Made by a program: the position numbers and the translations under genes | Origin: [Enterobacter] lignolyticus SCF1 | GTDB taxonomy: Bacteria > Pseudomonadota > Gammaproteobacteria > Enterobacterales > Enterobacteriaceae | DNA length: 64,000 nt | NCBI RefSeq assembly: GCF_000164865.1 | Contig: NC_014618.1 | Span: 4,588,001 to 4,652,000 of the forward strand | Direction of reading: 5' to 3' | In this document: positions 16,476 through 24,453 of the stretch, one piece after another | How the letters are laid out: each line of letters starts with the position of its first letter | How positions within the stretch are numbered: position 1 is the stretch's first letter | Notes under the pieces: model-generated | What the model was told of the DNA's origin: nothing | Seen by the model: only the letters and a program-made list of their open reading frames with translations | The model's database searches: none

Positions 16476-17492
16476 TCAGGCTGAAAACTGCCTGAACATC
16501 GGGGTGTTCGCCTCACGGGCAAGCAGCGCCTTCAGCTCCTCGTCCACCGGCATCAGGCTGATGGACATCCCTGCCATCTCCATCGCGGTGGCGAACTCGC
16601 CCACCCAGACCCGAAAAACGCGGATCCCGCTCTGCGACAGCGTGTGATGAACATGGCGGTACATCAGGTACAGCTCCTCAAGCGGCGTCGCCCCCAGGCC
16701 GTTGATCAGCACCGCCACTTCATCACCGCTCTGACACGGCGAATCCGCCAGCAGCCAGGACATCATTTCGTCCGCGATTTGGCGGGCGGGCAGCGTCGGC
16801 CCCCGGCGTATTCCGCTTTCGCCGTGAATGCCCATCCCAATTTCCATCTCATCATCGCCAATCTGAAAACCGGGTTTGCCGATACGCGGTACGATGCAAG
16901 GGGAAAGCGCCACGCCCAGCGTGCGGACGCGATCGCCAGCTTTTTGCGCGACCCGCGCCACCGTATCGAGGCAGCCCCCGTTAGCGGCCGCCGCGCCCGC
17001 GCATTTGTAGACGAAAAAAATACCGGCAACGCCCCGGCGGGCGGATGCGTTCCCTTCCCCCGACGGCGCGGCGCCAGCCGAATCATCGGCGGCAACGACC
17101 GTTCGCGTGCGGATATCGCTCTCCATCTCCGCCATTTCCGCCGCCATGTCAAAGTTGAAGATGTCGCCGTTATAGTTGCCGTAGAGGTACAGCACGCCCG
17201 CGCCGGTATCGACGGCCTGCGTCACCGCCAGAATCTGCTCCGGCGAGGGAGACTGGAAAACATCGCCGACCGCGCAGCCGTCCAGCATGCCTTCGCCGAC
17301 ATAGCCCAGAAACAGCGGCAGATGGCCGGAACCGCCGCCGGTGACTATCGCCACCTTGCCAGGCGTGGCCCCAACGCGCGCCAGGCAGTGCGGGTCGTCA
17401 TTCACGCAGCGCAGCGCGTCAGGATGGGCCAGATAAATACCCGCCAGCATCTCAGGAATGAAGTCATCCGCCTGGTTAATAAACTTTTTCAT
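16476..17492 (-). CDS. DhaK-like kinase subunit (substrate-binding)
   Basis: The 338-residue protein has the DhaK fold. The residues that hold dihydroxyacetone in E. coli DhaK are present: His57 in TGGGSGHLP, Asp110 in NYNGDIFNF, and the covalent hemiaminal His223 in GMGIHGESGI. It is therefore expected to bind a short keto-sugar such as dihydroxyacetone, glyceraldehyde or erythrulose. It is shorter than E. coli DhaK, lacking a loop after DEM. It sits upstream of the DhaL and HPr genes and downstream of the aldolase gene, which could supply its substrate. True substrate unknown. Confidence 0.88.
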   Translation of the reverse strand: MKKFINQADDFIPEMLAGIYLAHPDALRCVNDDPHCLARVGATPGKVAIVTGGGSGHLPLFLGYVGEGMLDGCAVGDVFQSPSPEQILAVTQAVDTGAGVLYLYGNYNGDIFNFDMAAEMAEMESDIRTRTVVAADDSAGAAPSGEGNASARRGVAGIFFVYKCAGAAAANGGCLDTVARVAQKAGDRVRTLGVALSPCIVPRIGKPGFQIGDDEMEIGMGIHGESGIRRGPTLPARQIADEMMSWLLADSPCQSGDEVAVLINGLGATPLEELYLMYRHVHHTLSQSGIRVFRVWVGEFATAMEMAGMSISLMPVDEELKALLAREANTPMFRQFSA

Positions 17493-17547
17493 CTTTTCTC
17501 TCCGTGAAGATCCCGCCCCCGAGCAGGCAGCGGCGGGACAGGACGCA

Positions 17548-18210
17548 TTAACGGGAAAACCGAATTTGCGACGGGTACTGCCAGCGCTGCAGCTCGTCCG
17601 GCGTAAATGACGCAGGCTCCTTGCCGCCGTTAATCACCAGCGCGTGGTAATAGATTTGCGCCATTTCTTCGAGATAGGCCGATTTCAGCACCGCCTCATA
17701 GGGGTCTTTATCCACGCCGATGGCGCCATGCTTTTCCATCAGAATGGCGTCCGCGCGTCTGATGGGCTCGATGACGCTGTTGGACAGGGCCGGAGTCCCC
17801 GGGCGACCGTAGGGCGCGACCGGGATCACGCCGTCCAGCAGATTGAGGATCGCGCATTCATAGACCACCGCCGGAATCGGCTTATTCAGCACCGCGAAAG
17901 AGGTCGCGTACAGGGAGTGGGTATGGGAAACGGCAAAAATATCCGGGCGGGCTTTATAGATCTCGATGTGCATCAGGCATTCGCTGGTCGGCCGTAAACC
18001 GGCCTCGCTTTCGATAACGTTGGCCTCGACGTCCATCACTACAATATCGCGCGGCGTCAGGTGCATTTTATCCACCGTGGTCGGCGTCACCAGGATAAGC
18101 CCGCTCTCTTTGTCGCGCACGCTGGAATTCCCGGCTTTATGTTTACACAGCCCCCACTGCTGCGCGGTCCTGGCCATGTCGACGACCTGTTTTTTCTGAA
18201 TCTCTAACAT
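17548..18210 (-). CDS. Class II aldolase, FucA/RhaD-type
   Basis: This 220-residue protein matches L-fuculose-1-phosphate aldolase along its length. It keeps AGNSSVR, TPTT, the catalytic Glu in RPTSE (Glu77), the zinc ligands His96 and His98 (VSHTHS) and His161 (EKHGAI), and the Tyr117 equivalent of FucA Tyr113. Such enzymes split a keto-sugar phosphate between C3 and C4, usually giving DHAP and an aldehyde. The second ATG (18210) has AGGA eight bases upstream; the first (18216) only two, so I use the second. Related families (AraD epimerase, OtnC) cannot be excluded, but the Zn/Glu set fits an aldolase. Confidence 0.88.
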   Translation of the reverse strand: MLEIQKKQVVDMARTAQQWGLCKHKAGNSSVRDKESGLILVTPTTVDKMHLTPRDIVVMDVEANVIESEAGLRPTSECLMHIEIYKARPDIFAVSHTHSLYATSFAVLNKPIPAVVYECAILNLLDGVIPVAPYGRPGTPALSNSVIEPIRRADAILMEKHGAIGVDKDPYEAVLKSAYLEEMAQIYYHALVINGGKEPASFTPDELQRWQYPSQIRFSR

Positions 18211-18287
18211 AAGCATTATCCTGTGTTGGTTGTAAGGACGAGCGCTACCGCGGCAATCATTACCGACAGATGACGTTGCTAATAAAG

Positions 18288-18309
18288 GGAGCGCGCAGTA
18301 ATGCGCGCG
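18288..18309 (-). terminator. Weak hairpin after the PRD regulator gene
   Basis: GCGCGC-ATTACT-GCGCGC on the minus strand is followed by TCCCTTTATT, a partial T tract. It may cause partial termination between the regulator and the aldolase-kinase genes. Confidence 0.4.
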
Positions 18310-18311
18310 GA

Positions 18312-20375
18312 TTACCGATGAATAGCTATTGCGTTAAGTAACTCCGTTTTATTTCGGGCCTGACGGATGCAATTTCCGCCATCATGAAACTCGAGAAATT
18401 CATTTAATTGCGCCAGCGCTTTCAGGTGTTTTTGCGGATTATGAGTCGCCAGCACGATCACAATATCGGCCTGCATATACCCGGCAAAATCCATTTTTTC
18501 TGGCAGGCGAAGTAGCGCCATACCGGTGTCGGCGGCGCCGTCATCGATACCGGCATGGGCGATGATTACCCCCTCCGCCAGCATAATCCACGGCTGTTCT
18601 TCGCTAATTTTGTCAGTCATGATGCGAACGTAGCGAGGCTCAATCACGGCATCGCACAGCAGCGATGATGAGGCGTCGCTAATCGCCTCCTGCCAGCTGG
18701 CCGGTAGCTCTGCCGCCAGCCGGACGTGCGTCTCGCCGAGCAGTTCAGCCAGCGAAGGCGCGGCGGGCTCCACGCGGTTCTGCGGGCAGGCGGCATGGTT
18801 TTCATCGTAGATATAATGCGCCAGCGCGCGCTGCAATCCTTTGTGATCGGTAATATTGCCGAAGCGTTCGAAAATCAGCAGCAGCTGCTCAATTTGAATA
18901 ATATTGGGGTCGACGCCCTGCAAAGCGCCGATCACATGATGGCGAAAGGTGCTCTTATGAATGCTGCTGGCGGACGGGTTCACCACAAAAACCATTTTAC
19001 TGGTGCTCAGGTGCGTAGTGGAAAACACCACGTCGTAGTGCCCGCTATAGCGTTCAAATTCCCGGCGCGACATTACAGAGGAGAAATAGAGTTCAGGGAA
19101 CAGCACCTGTAGCGTCAGGAAAAGATAGGTTGAAATCGTGGCGCTATTTTCACACACCACCAGCGCCGTCTTTTGCAGTTTGACCTGATGAATAACGCCC
19201 TCGCGGGTCAACCAGCCGCCAAACAGCACGGTCAGAAACGCCATCTCCTCATCAGGAATTTCACAATGCAGCAGCTGTTCAAACGGCGCCGCCGCACGCC
19301 GCACCATTTCGTGCAAATGGCTGAACTCCTTAACCACCAGCTCGTAAACGCTGCTGGTATTGGCGAGATGGTAGCGAATACGGTAGTAGGCCGGTTTCCA
19401 GTGCTGGTAAATCTTTTCGATAAGCTCGCTTTTTTCCTTAATGGTGACGCAGCTTATTTTCTCGAAGCTGTCCACAACGGCGCAGACGCTTTCCAGCAGA
19501 ATAGCGTCCAGATGAAAGTACTTATCGGCAATACTCTGGATATTCGAGCTCTGGATTAACGCGGTCAGGAAAATAAGCTCATTCTGTATGTGAATATCAA
19601 TTTTGCTGATAACGCTCTGAATCAGAGAGAAATCCCTGCTGCTGGCAATATCGGCATAGCTTTCCGGGAGATTAACCAGGTATTTCCCGCAGGCGATGCG
19701 ATGCAAAATAAAGCAAATAAAATAGATAAGCTCCTGCAGCTGCCGGTCGGTGAACTGAATTTTAAACCGCCGCTCGATCTCGCTGAAGACGTTCCCGACC
19801 TTTTCAAGGTGCTCGCTCATCACGTTGTTATATTGTGAAATGATGCTTTTGGCGACGGGGATCTCCAGCACCCGCCGCAGGCAGTTGAGCAACAGATACC
19901 GTTTTTCCAGCTCTTCGCCCAGAATATGGTAGCCGTTGCCCCGGTCGTAGCTGATTTCCAGCCCGAACCTTGCCGCCTCCGCCCGCACCTTTTTCAGATC
20001 GTTGATAATGGTGTTCTGGCTGACGCCGAGCGAAGAGGAGAGGTGCAGCAGCGAAAGCCGCTCGCTGCGGGTCAACAGCATGAAGACAACCATCTGCCCG
20101 CGCTCCTCTTCGGAAAACAGATAGCGGTTACGCGCCTCCGCCGTCTGGTGCTGGCGGAAATGTTCAATCACGTGGCGCGAGATGTGCAGTTTCCCGGTCT
20201 TCAGGCGGCTGATACGATCGAAATGGTTCGACTCAAGATAGTCATTAACCTTTTGCAGCGTATAGCTCAGCTGCTTGCGCGTCAGGCGAAACCGCTCCTC
20301 CAGCTTGGTGCCGGTGATGCCAGGGTCATTAACAATGGCGTCCAGCACTGCAACCACGCGTTTGTCCACGGCCAT
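18312..20375 (-). CDS. PRD-containing PTS-controlled transcriptional regulator
   Basis: The 687-residue protein has the MtlR/LicR-type layout: an N-terminal HTH (~10-48), a second HTH (~90-150, SLLHLSSSLGVSQNTIINDL), two PTS regulation domains (~190-285 and ~310-390, the second with LHEMVRRAA), a GatB-like EIIB segment (~400-490) and a C-terminal EIIA-Fru/Mtl domain (~545-685, with AEGVIIAHA around the phospho-His). It is more likely a DNA-binding activator phosphorylated by PTS proteins than an RNA antiterminator; no RAT hairpin was seen. It lies inside the PTS-aldolase-kinase islet and is its obvious regulator. Confidence 0.9.
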   Translation of the reverse strand: MAVDKRVVAVLDAIVNDPGITGTKLEERFRLTRKQLSYTLQKVNDYLESNHFDRISRLKTGKLHISRHVIEHFRQHQTAEARNRYLFSEEERGQMVVFMLLTRSERLSLLHLSSSLGVSQNTIINDLKKVRAEAARFGLEISYDRGNGYHILGEELEKRYLLLNCLRRVLEIPVAKSIISQYNNVMSEHLEKVGNVFSEIERRFKIQFTDRQLQELIYFICFILHRIACGKYLVNLPESYADIASSRDFSLIQSVISKIDIHIQNELIFLTALIQSSNIQSIADKYFHLDAILLESVCAVVDSFEKISCVTIKEKSELIEKIYQHWKPAYYRIRYHLANTSSVYELVVKEFSHLHEMVRRAAAPFEQLLHCEIPDEEMAFLTVLFGGWLTREGVIHQVKLQKTALVVCENSATISTYLFLTLQVLFPELYFSSVMSRREFERYSGHYDVVFSTTHLSTSKMVFVVNPSASSIHKSTFRHHVIGALQGVDPNIIQIEQLLLIFERFGNITDHKGLQRALAHYIYDENHAACPQNRVEPAAPSLAELLGETHVRLAAELPASWQEAISDASSSLLCDAVIEPRYVRIMTDKISEEQPWIMLAEGVIIAHAGIDDGAADTGMALLRLPEKMDFAGYMQADIVIVLATHNPQKHLKALAQLNEFLEFHDGGNCIRQARNKTELLNAIAIHR

Positions 20376-20431
20376 ACTGACTCTCCTGTGCTCAAAAATC
20401 TGGCGGCGGCGCCTGCCGCCAGACGTTCACA

Positions 20432-21835
20432 TTACGCCTGATGCGCGTTCTCTTGCTGCAATGCCTCCTGCTGTGCCCGCTCGCTTTCCCGGCGCAGCTC
20501 GCGGGAATAGAAGAAGTAGCCGCAGGCCCAGAAAATGGCGAACAGCAGCGGGACGACGTTGCCCTGCAGAAACTTAAACAGAAATGAGAAGGCGTAGGTA
20601 AAGACCGGCGCGTCAATGGAGCTGTTGGAAATCAGCTGTCCGGCCGGGATGCTGATGGCTTTCGTCGCCTGCCCAAGCTCGGTAATCATCGGCGCGAACT
20701 GGGTGCCGACGAACAGGAAGAACGGCACGCCGATAATGCTCAGGATGACCATCCGCAGGGTATTGCCGCGGGTGACCAGATACGCCGGAACAATCAGCGA
20801 AATGTTGATAATGCCGGCAAAGGGCAGAATTTTATTTCCCGGCAGCACGATAGCCCAGATAAGGGTGAAGGGAATGGCGACGATAATCGCAAACCAGATT
20901 TCGCTGGCGCCGCCCATAAACGGCCAGTCGATACCGACGAACAGCCTGCGCCCGGAGAACCGCTTATTCATGTAATCGCTAATCGCTTCGGAAATCGGCG
21001 ACAGCGCCTGCATAAAGAGCTTCGAAATCATCGGGAACAGCACCAGCGCGGTGGCAGCCTGTACGCCCAGCATCAGGGTTTTCGCCACGCTATAGCCCGC
21101 GATAATGCCAAAGAGGATCCCAAGGATAAAACCGATGATATGGTTTTCGGCAAACACCCCTACCTTCGCCCGCAGCGCCGTGGCGTCCATCGGCTTATTA
21201 CAGACCGGAATTTTGCGCAGCAGCAGATCGAACGGATAGTAAATCGCGCCAAAGAACACCATGCGGTGGGTACAGGTCACGCCGGGAATGCCGGTCAGCT
21301 TCTCGATGCGATGCTGATGAATATCCCCCGCGTTAAGCTCCATCACAATCTGGAAGGCGGCGATCAGAAACGCCAGCGCCAGGCTCCAGGCTGGCCCGAA
21401 CAGCGGCGTGGTGACGCTCACCACGATAAAAGCCGTAAAGATTTTGCCCCAGACGTTCCACAGGTCAGCGTTGAACGTGTTGGTTTTGTTCAGCATCAGC
21501 ATCACGATGTTGACGCCAACCTGCAGCGGGAACATGGCGAACGCGTACGGCCACGCCCAGGAAATATTGGCCATCGTCGTCCAGCCGCCGTCAACAATAC
21601 TCAGCTCGAGGCCGGTTCGCTTCATCATGGTTTGCGCCGCGATGCCGATCGCATCGACCATAAAGCCGATCAGCATGCTCATCCCGACGAACGCCACCCC
21701 CAGCGTGATCGCCGCCGACGCCGCATCGCGAAATTTCATCCGTACCGCCAGCCCGGCCAGCAGCATAATGAACGGTACAAAAACCGGCGCGCCTAACGTG
21801 AGGATGTAATTAATAATTACGCCAAGAAAGTCCAT
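20432..21835 (-). CDS. PTS EIIC, galactitol family
   Basis: The 467-residue membrane protein belongs to the GatC family. It shares the galactitol EIIC pattern (N-terminal YILTLGAPVFVPFI, GVAFVGMSMLIGFM, NADLWNVWGK, GFILGILFGIIAGY, a late VPAYLVTRGNTLR) and has about 10-11 hydrophobic segments with a charged C-terminal tail. It should carry and phosphorylate a polyol or keto-sugar, with the separate EIIA and EIIB upstream. GGAG precedes the ATG. The exact sugar cannot be read from sequence. Confidence 0.9.
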   Translation of the reverse strand: MDFLGVIINYILTLGAPVFVPFIMLLAGLAVRMKFRDAASAAITLGVAFVGMSMLIGFMVDAIGIAAQTMMKRTGLELSIVDGGWTTMANISWAWPYAFAMFPLQVGVNIVMLMLNKTNTFNADLWNVWGKIFTAFIVVSVTTPLFGPAWSLALAFLIAAFQIVMELNAGDIHQHRIEKLTGIPGVTCTHRMVFFGAIYYPFDLLLRKIPVCNKPMDATALRAKVGVFAENHIIGFILGILFGIIAGYSVAKTLMLGVQAATALVLFPMISKLFMQALSPISEAISDYMNKRFSGRRLFVGIDWPFMGGASEIWFAIIVAIPFTLIWAIVLPGNKILPFAGIINISLIVPAYLVTRGNTLRMVILSIIGVPFFLFVGTQFAPMITELGQATKAISIPAGQLISNSSIDAPVFTYAFSFLFKFLQGNVVPLLFAIFWACGYFFYSRELRRESERAQQEALQQENAHQA

Positions 21836-21881
21836 AGCACTTCTCCACTAAAAATAGTTATAAGAATTAAAGCGCTATGCC

Positions 21882-22160
21882 TCATTTACAGGCATCAATC
21901 ACCTTCTGTAATTCCTGTTCCATCCCCATTCCCGTCAGAAATGCAATACCGTTAATTACCGGAATGGGATATTGCTTATCCACTTTGGTGATCGCGATAT
22001 AAGCCGCGCTGTCCTTAATATGGCTATCCAGCGATTTTAAATCGACGACCTCAACCTTAATGTGCGTCTGATTGCGCTCCTTCAGGAGACGCGACACTTT
22101 ACTGGCAACCGTCTGCGACGTGGCGACGCCGCTGCCGCAGGCAACAATGATTTTTTTCAT
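21882..22160 (-). CDS. PTS EIIB, galactitol family
   Basis: This 92-residue GatB-type EIIB starts MKKIIVACGSGVATSQTV, with Cys9 as the phosphorylated residue, and has the typical small alpha/beta length. AGAAGG is nine bases before the ATG at 22160; a start three codons earlier would sit directly on that site. It begins one base after the EIIA stop, which implies coupling. Confidence 0.92.
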   Translation of the reverse strand: MKKIIVACGSGVATSQTVASKVSRLLKERNQTHIKVEVVDLKSLDSHIKDSAAYIAITKVDKQYPIPVINGIAFLTGMGMEQELQKVIDACK

Positions 22161-22161
22161 C

Positions 22162-22677
22162 TTATTCATCCTTCTCTAATTGCAGTATTGATTTGAGAGT
22201 ACAGAGAAAATCATCAACCTCCGCGATGTCGCATAGCCGCTGAATAGCCTGCTCGTCGGCCAGACAATCCATCAGTTTCTGTAGCACCATCAGGTGGCTG
22301 CTGTGATCGACAAAACCAAGTAAAACAATGAAGTGAACCTGGAGGATATGTTCATCATTGCCCATTTCATGCCAGGCGAGCGGCTGGCTCAGACGCGTCA
22401 CGGAAATAAACGGCCTGACGACATGCTGCGGGTCGGTATGGGGAAGCGCTATCGCTACGGGCAGCGTCGGCAGCCCGGTAGGATACGCGTTTTCTCGTTC
22501 AATGATGGCCTGAAGAAACGTCTCGCGGACATACCCACCCGCGCTTAACTCACGAAATACCGCAGAAAAAAACGCGGCGGTATTTACGTAGGCCTTATCC
22601 AGAAAAATAAGTTGAGGGGGAAAATAACCGCAGTCCTGTACGCTTTCATCCTCGGCATAATTTATATTCGAGCTCAT
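22162..22677 (-). CDS. PTS EIIA, fructose/galactitol type
   Basis: The 171-residue protein has an EIIA-2 fold with the phospho-His80 in VAIALPHTDP. It receives phosphate from HPr and passes it to the EIIB encoded next. The ATG at 22677 has GAGGA seven bases upstream; an earlier in-frame ATG (22701) lacks a close site. It is the first gene of the islet transcript and has an N-terminal tail of about 20 residues before the domain. Confidence 0.9.
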   Translation of the reverse strand: MSSNINYAEDESVQDCGYFPPQLIFLDKAYVNTAAFFSAVFRELSAGGYVRETFLQAIIERENAYPTGLPTLPVAIALPHTDPQHVVRPFISVTRLSQPLAWHEMGNDEHILQVHFIVLLGFVDHSSHLMVLQKLMDCLADEQAIQRLCDIAEVDDFLCTLKSILQLEKDE

Positions 22678-22801
22678 TCGAATATCCTCGCTGACCGCCA
22701 TAATTAACTATTGCCTAGGGTAATTCAGTCACCGGCTGACGGCGACAAACATTGCCCACAAAAGATGTGCAGCGGCAGGCTCAACATGGTGAGCGTTTTA
22801 T

Positions 22802-22817
22802 TATGAAACGCGTCACA
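22802..22817. promoter_or_regulatory. CRP-like binding site upstream of the islet
   Basis: On the minus strand TGTGACGCGTTTCATA matches the TGTGA-N6-TCACA consensus at 9 of 10 core bases, about 125 bases upstream of the EIIA start. This fits catabolite control of a sugar operon. Inferred from the match only. Confidence 0.55.
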
Positions 22818-22842
22818 TATTTAGCCGAAACAGCCATTGAGG

Positions 22843-22883
22843 ATAAAAAAATGGCGCTATCAGAGTTTCCTGATAACGCCATT
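22843..22883 (-). terminator. ilvGMEDA operon terminator
   Basis: A 14-bp stem with one G-T pair, AATGGCGTTATCAG / CTGATAGCGCCATT, with a GAAA-containing loop and a following T7 run on the minus strand, lies about 24 bases past the ilvA stop. Confidence 0.9.
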
Positions 22884-22906
22884 AGAGAAAAGCGCGCACG
22901 CAGTCG

Positions 22907-24451
22907 CTAGCCCGCGAGGAAAAACCTGAACGCCGGGTTATGGGTTTCATCGTGGCAATCGTAGCCCAGCTCATTCAGCCGCGTTTCGAAATCAGGCTCG
23001 TGCTCGCCCAGTTCGAACGCCGCCAGAACGCGACCATAGTCGGTGCCGTGGCTGCGGTAGTGGAACAGTGAAATATTCCAGTGGGTGCCCAGCGTGTGCA
23101 GAAATTTAAGCAGCGCGCCTGGAGACTCCGGAAACTCAAAGCTGTACAGCCGCTCCTGCAGCGGTTTGGACGGACGCCCGCCGACCATGTAGCGTACGTG
23201 CAGCTTCGCCATCTCGTCATCGGAGAGATCCACCACGCTATAGCCGCCGTTGTGCAGCATCTGGAGGATCTCTTTACGCTCTTCCAGCCCACGGCTTAAG
23301 CGGACGCCGACAAAGATGCAGGCATTTTTGGCATCGGCAAAGCGGTAGTTAAACTCCGTCACCGAACGCCCGCCCAGCAGCTGGCAAAACTTCAGGAAGC
23401 TGCCCTTCTCTTCCGGAATGGTGACCGCCAGCAGCGCTTCGCGCTGTTCGCCCAGCTCGCAGCGTTCGGAAACGTAGCGCAGGCCGTGGAAGTTCACGTT
23501 AGCGCCGGAAAGCACATGGGCCAGGCGCTCGCCGCGGATGCTATGCTGGGCGATGTATTTTTTCATCCCCGCCAGCGCCAGCGCCCCGGAAGGCTCCGCC
23601 ACCGCACGCACGTCCTCGAACAGATCTTTCATCGCCGCGCAGATTGCGTCGCTATCGACGGTAACGATATCGTCGAGATACTCCTGGCACAGACGGAACG
23701 TCTCATCGCCGATGCGCTTCACCGCCACGCCCTCGGCAAACAACCCGACGCGAGGCAGGTCCACCGGATGTCCGGCCTCCAGCGCGGCTTTCAGGCAGGC
23801 GGAATCTTCCGCTTCGACGGCGATCACTTTGATCTGCGGCATCAGCTGTTTGATCAGCACCGCCACGCCCGCCGCCAGACCGCCGCCGCCGACCGGCACA
23901 AACACGCGGTCGATGTGGGCATCCTGCTGCAGCAGCTCCAGCGCCAGCGTGCCCTGACCGGCGATCACCATCGGGTGATCGAACGGCGGCACCCAGGTAA
24001 AACCCTGCTGCTGCGAGAGTTCAATCGCTTTGGCTTTCGCTTCGTCAAAGTTCGCCCCGTGGAGCAGCACTTCGCCACCAAAACCGCGCACCGCATCCAC
24101 TTTGATGTCGGCGGTTGCGGTTGGCATTACGATCAGCGCCTTCACGCCCAGGCGCGCAGAGGAGAACGCAACTCCCTGTGCGTGGTTACCCGCCGATGCG
24201 GTGATCACGCCGTGCGCTTTTTGCTCCGGCGTCAGCCCCGCCATCATGGCGTAGGCGCCGCGCAGCTTGAAGCTGTGTACCGGCTGACGGTCCTCACGCT
24301 TCACCAGAATCACGTTATCAAGGCGCGACGAAAGCTTTTCCATCTTTTGCAGCGGCGTGACCTGCGCGGCTTCGTACACCGGGGCGCGCAGCACGGCCCG
24401 GAGATATTCCGCCCCCTCAGGGGCGGCGGATAGCGGTTGTGACTCGGCCAT
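22907..24451 (-). CDS. ilvA: Threonine deaminase (biosynthetic)
   Basis: IlvA converts threonine to 2-oxobutyrate, the first committed step to isoleucine, with feedback inhibition by isoleucine. The 514-residue protein has the PLP lysine motif HSFKLRGAY near residue 62, the glycine-rich PLP phosphate loop VGGGGLAAG, and two C-terminal ACT-like regulatory domains (from about residue 335). It starts two bases after ilvD and is the last gene of the operon. Confidence 0.98.
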   Translation of the reverse strand: MAESQPLSAAPEGAEYLRAVLRAPVYEAAQVTPLQKMEKLSSRLDNVILVKREDRQPVHSFKLRGAYAMMAGLTPEQKAHGVITASAGNHAQGVAFSSARLGVKALIVMPTATADIKVDAVRGFGGEVLLHGANFDEAKAKAIELSQQQGFTWVPPFDHPMVIAGQGTLALELLQQDAHIDRVFVPVGGGGLAAGVAVLIKQLMPQIKVIAVEAEDSACLKAALEAGHPVDLPRVGLFAEGVAVKRIGDETFRLCQEYLDDIVTVDSDAICAAMKDLFEDVRAVAEPSGALALAGMKKYIAQHSIRGERLAHVLSGANVNFHGLRYVSERCELGEQREALLAVTIPEEKGSFLKFCQLLGGRSVTEFNYRFADAKNACIFVGVRLSRGLEERKEILQMLHNGGYSVVDLSDDEMAKLHVRYMVGGRPSKPLQERLYSFEFPESPGALLKFLHTLGTHWNISLFHYRSHGTDYGRVLAAFELGEHEPDFETRLNELGYDCHDETHNPAFRFFLAG

Positions 24452-24453
24452 GA

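Larger units (their letters stand above)
22678..22906 (-). promoter_or_regulatory. Islet promoter region with ilvA terminator
   Basis: This gap separates the ilvA terminator (22843-22883) from the first islet gene. It is the only likely promoter region for the PTS-aldolase-kinase operon and holds a CRP-like site at 22802-22817. Confidence 0.6.

Noticed and set aside
18312..20375. Calling the PRD protein an RNA antiterminator
   Set aside because: It has HTH domains in place of a CAT RNA-binding domain, and no RAT/terminator pair was found near it.
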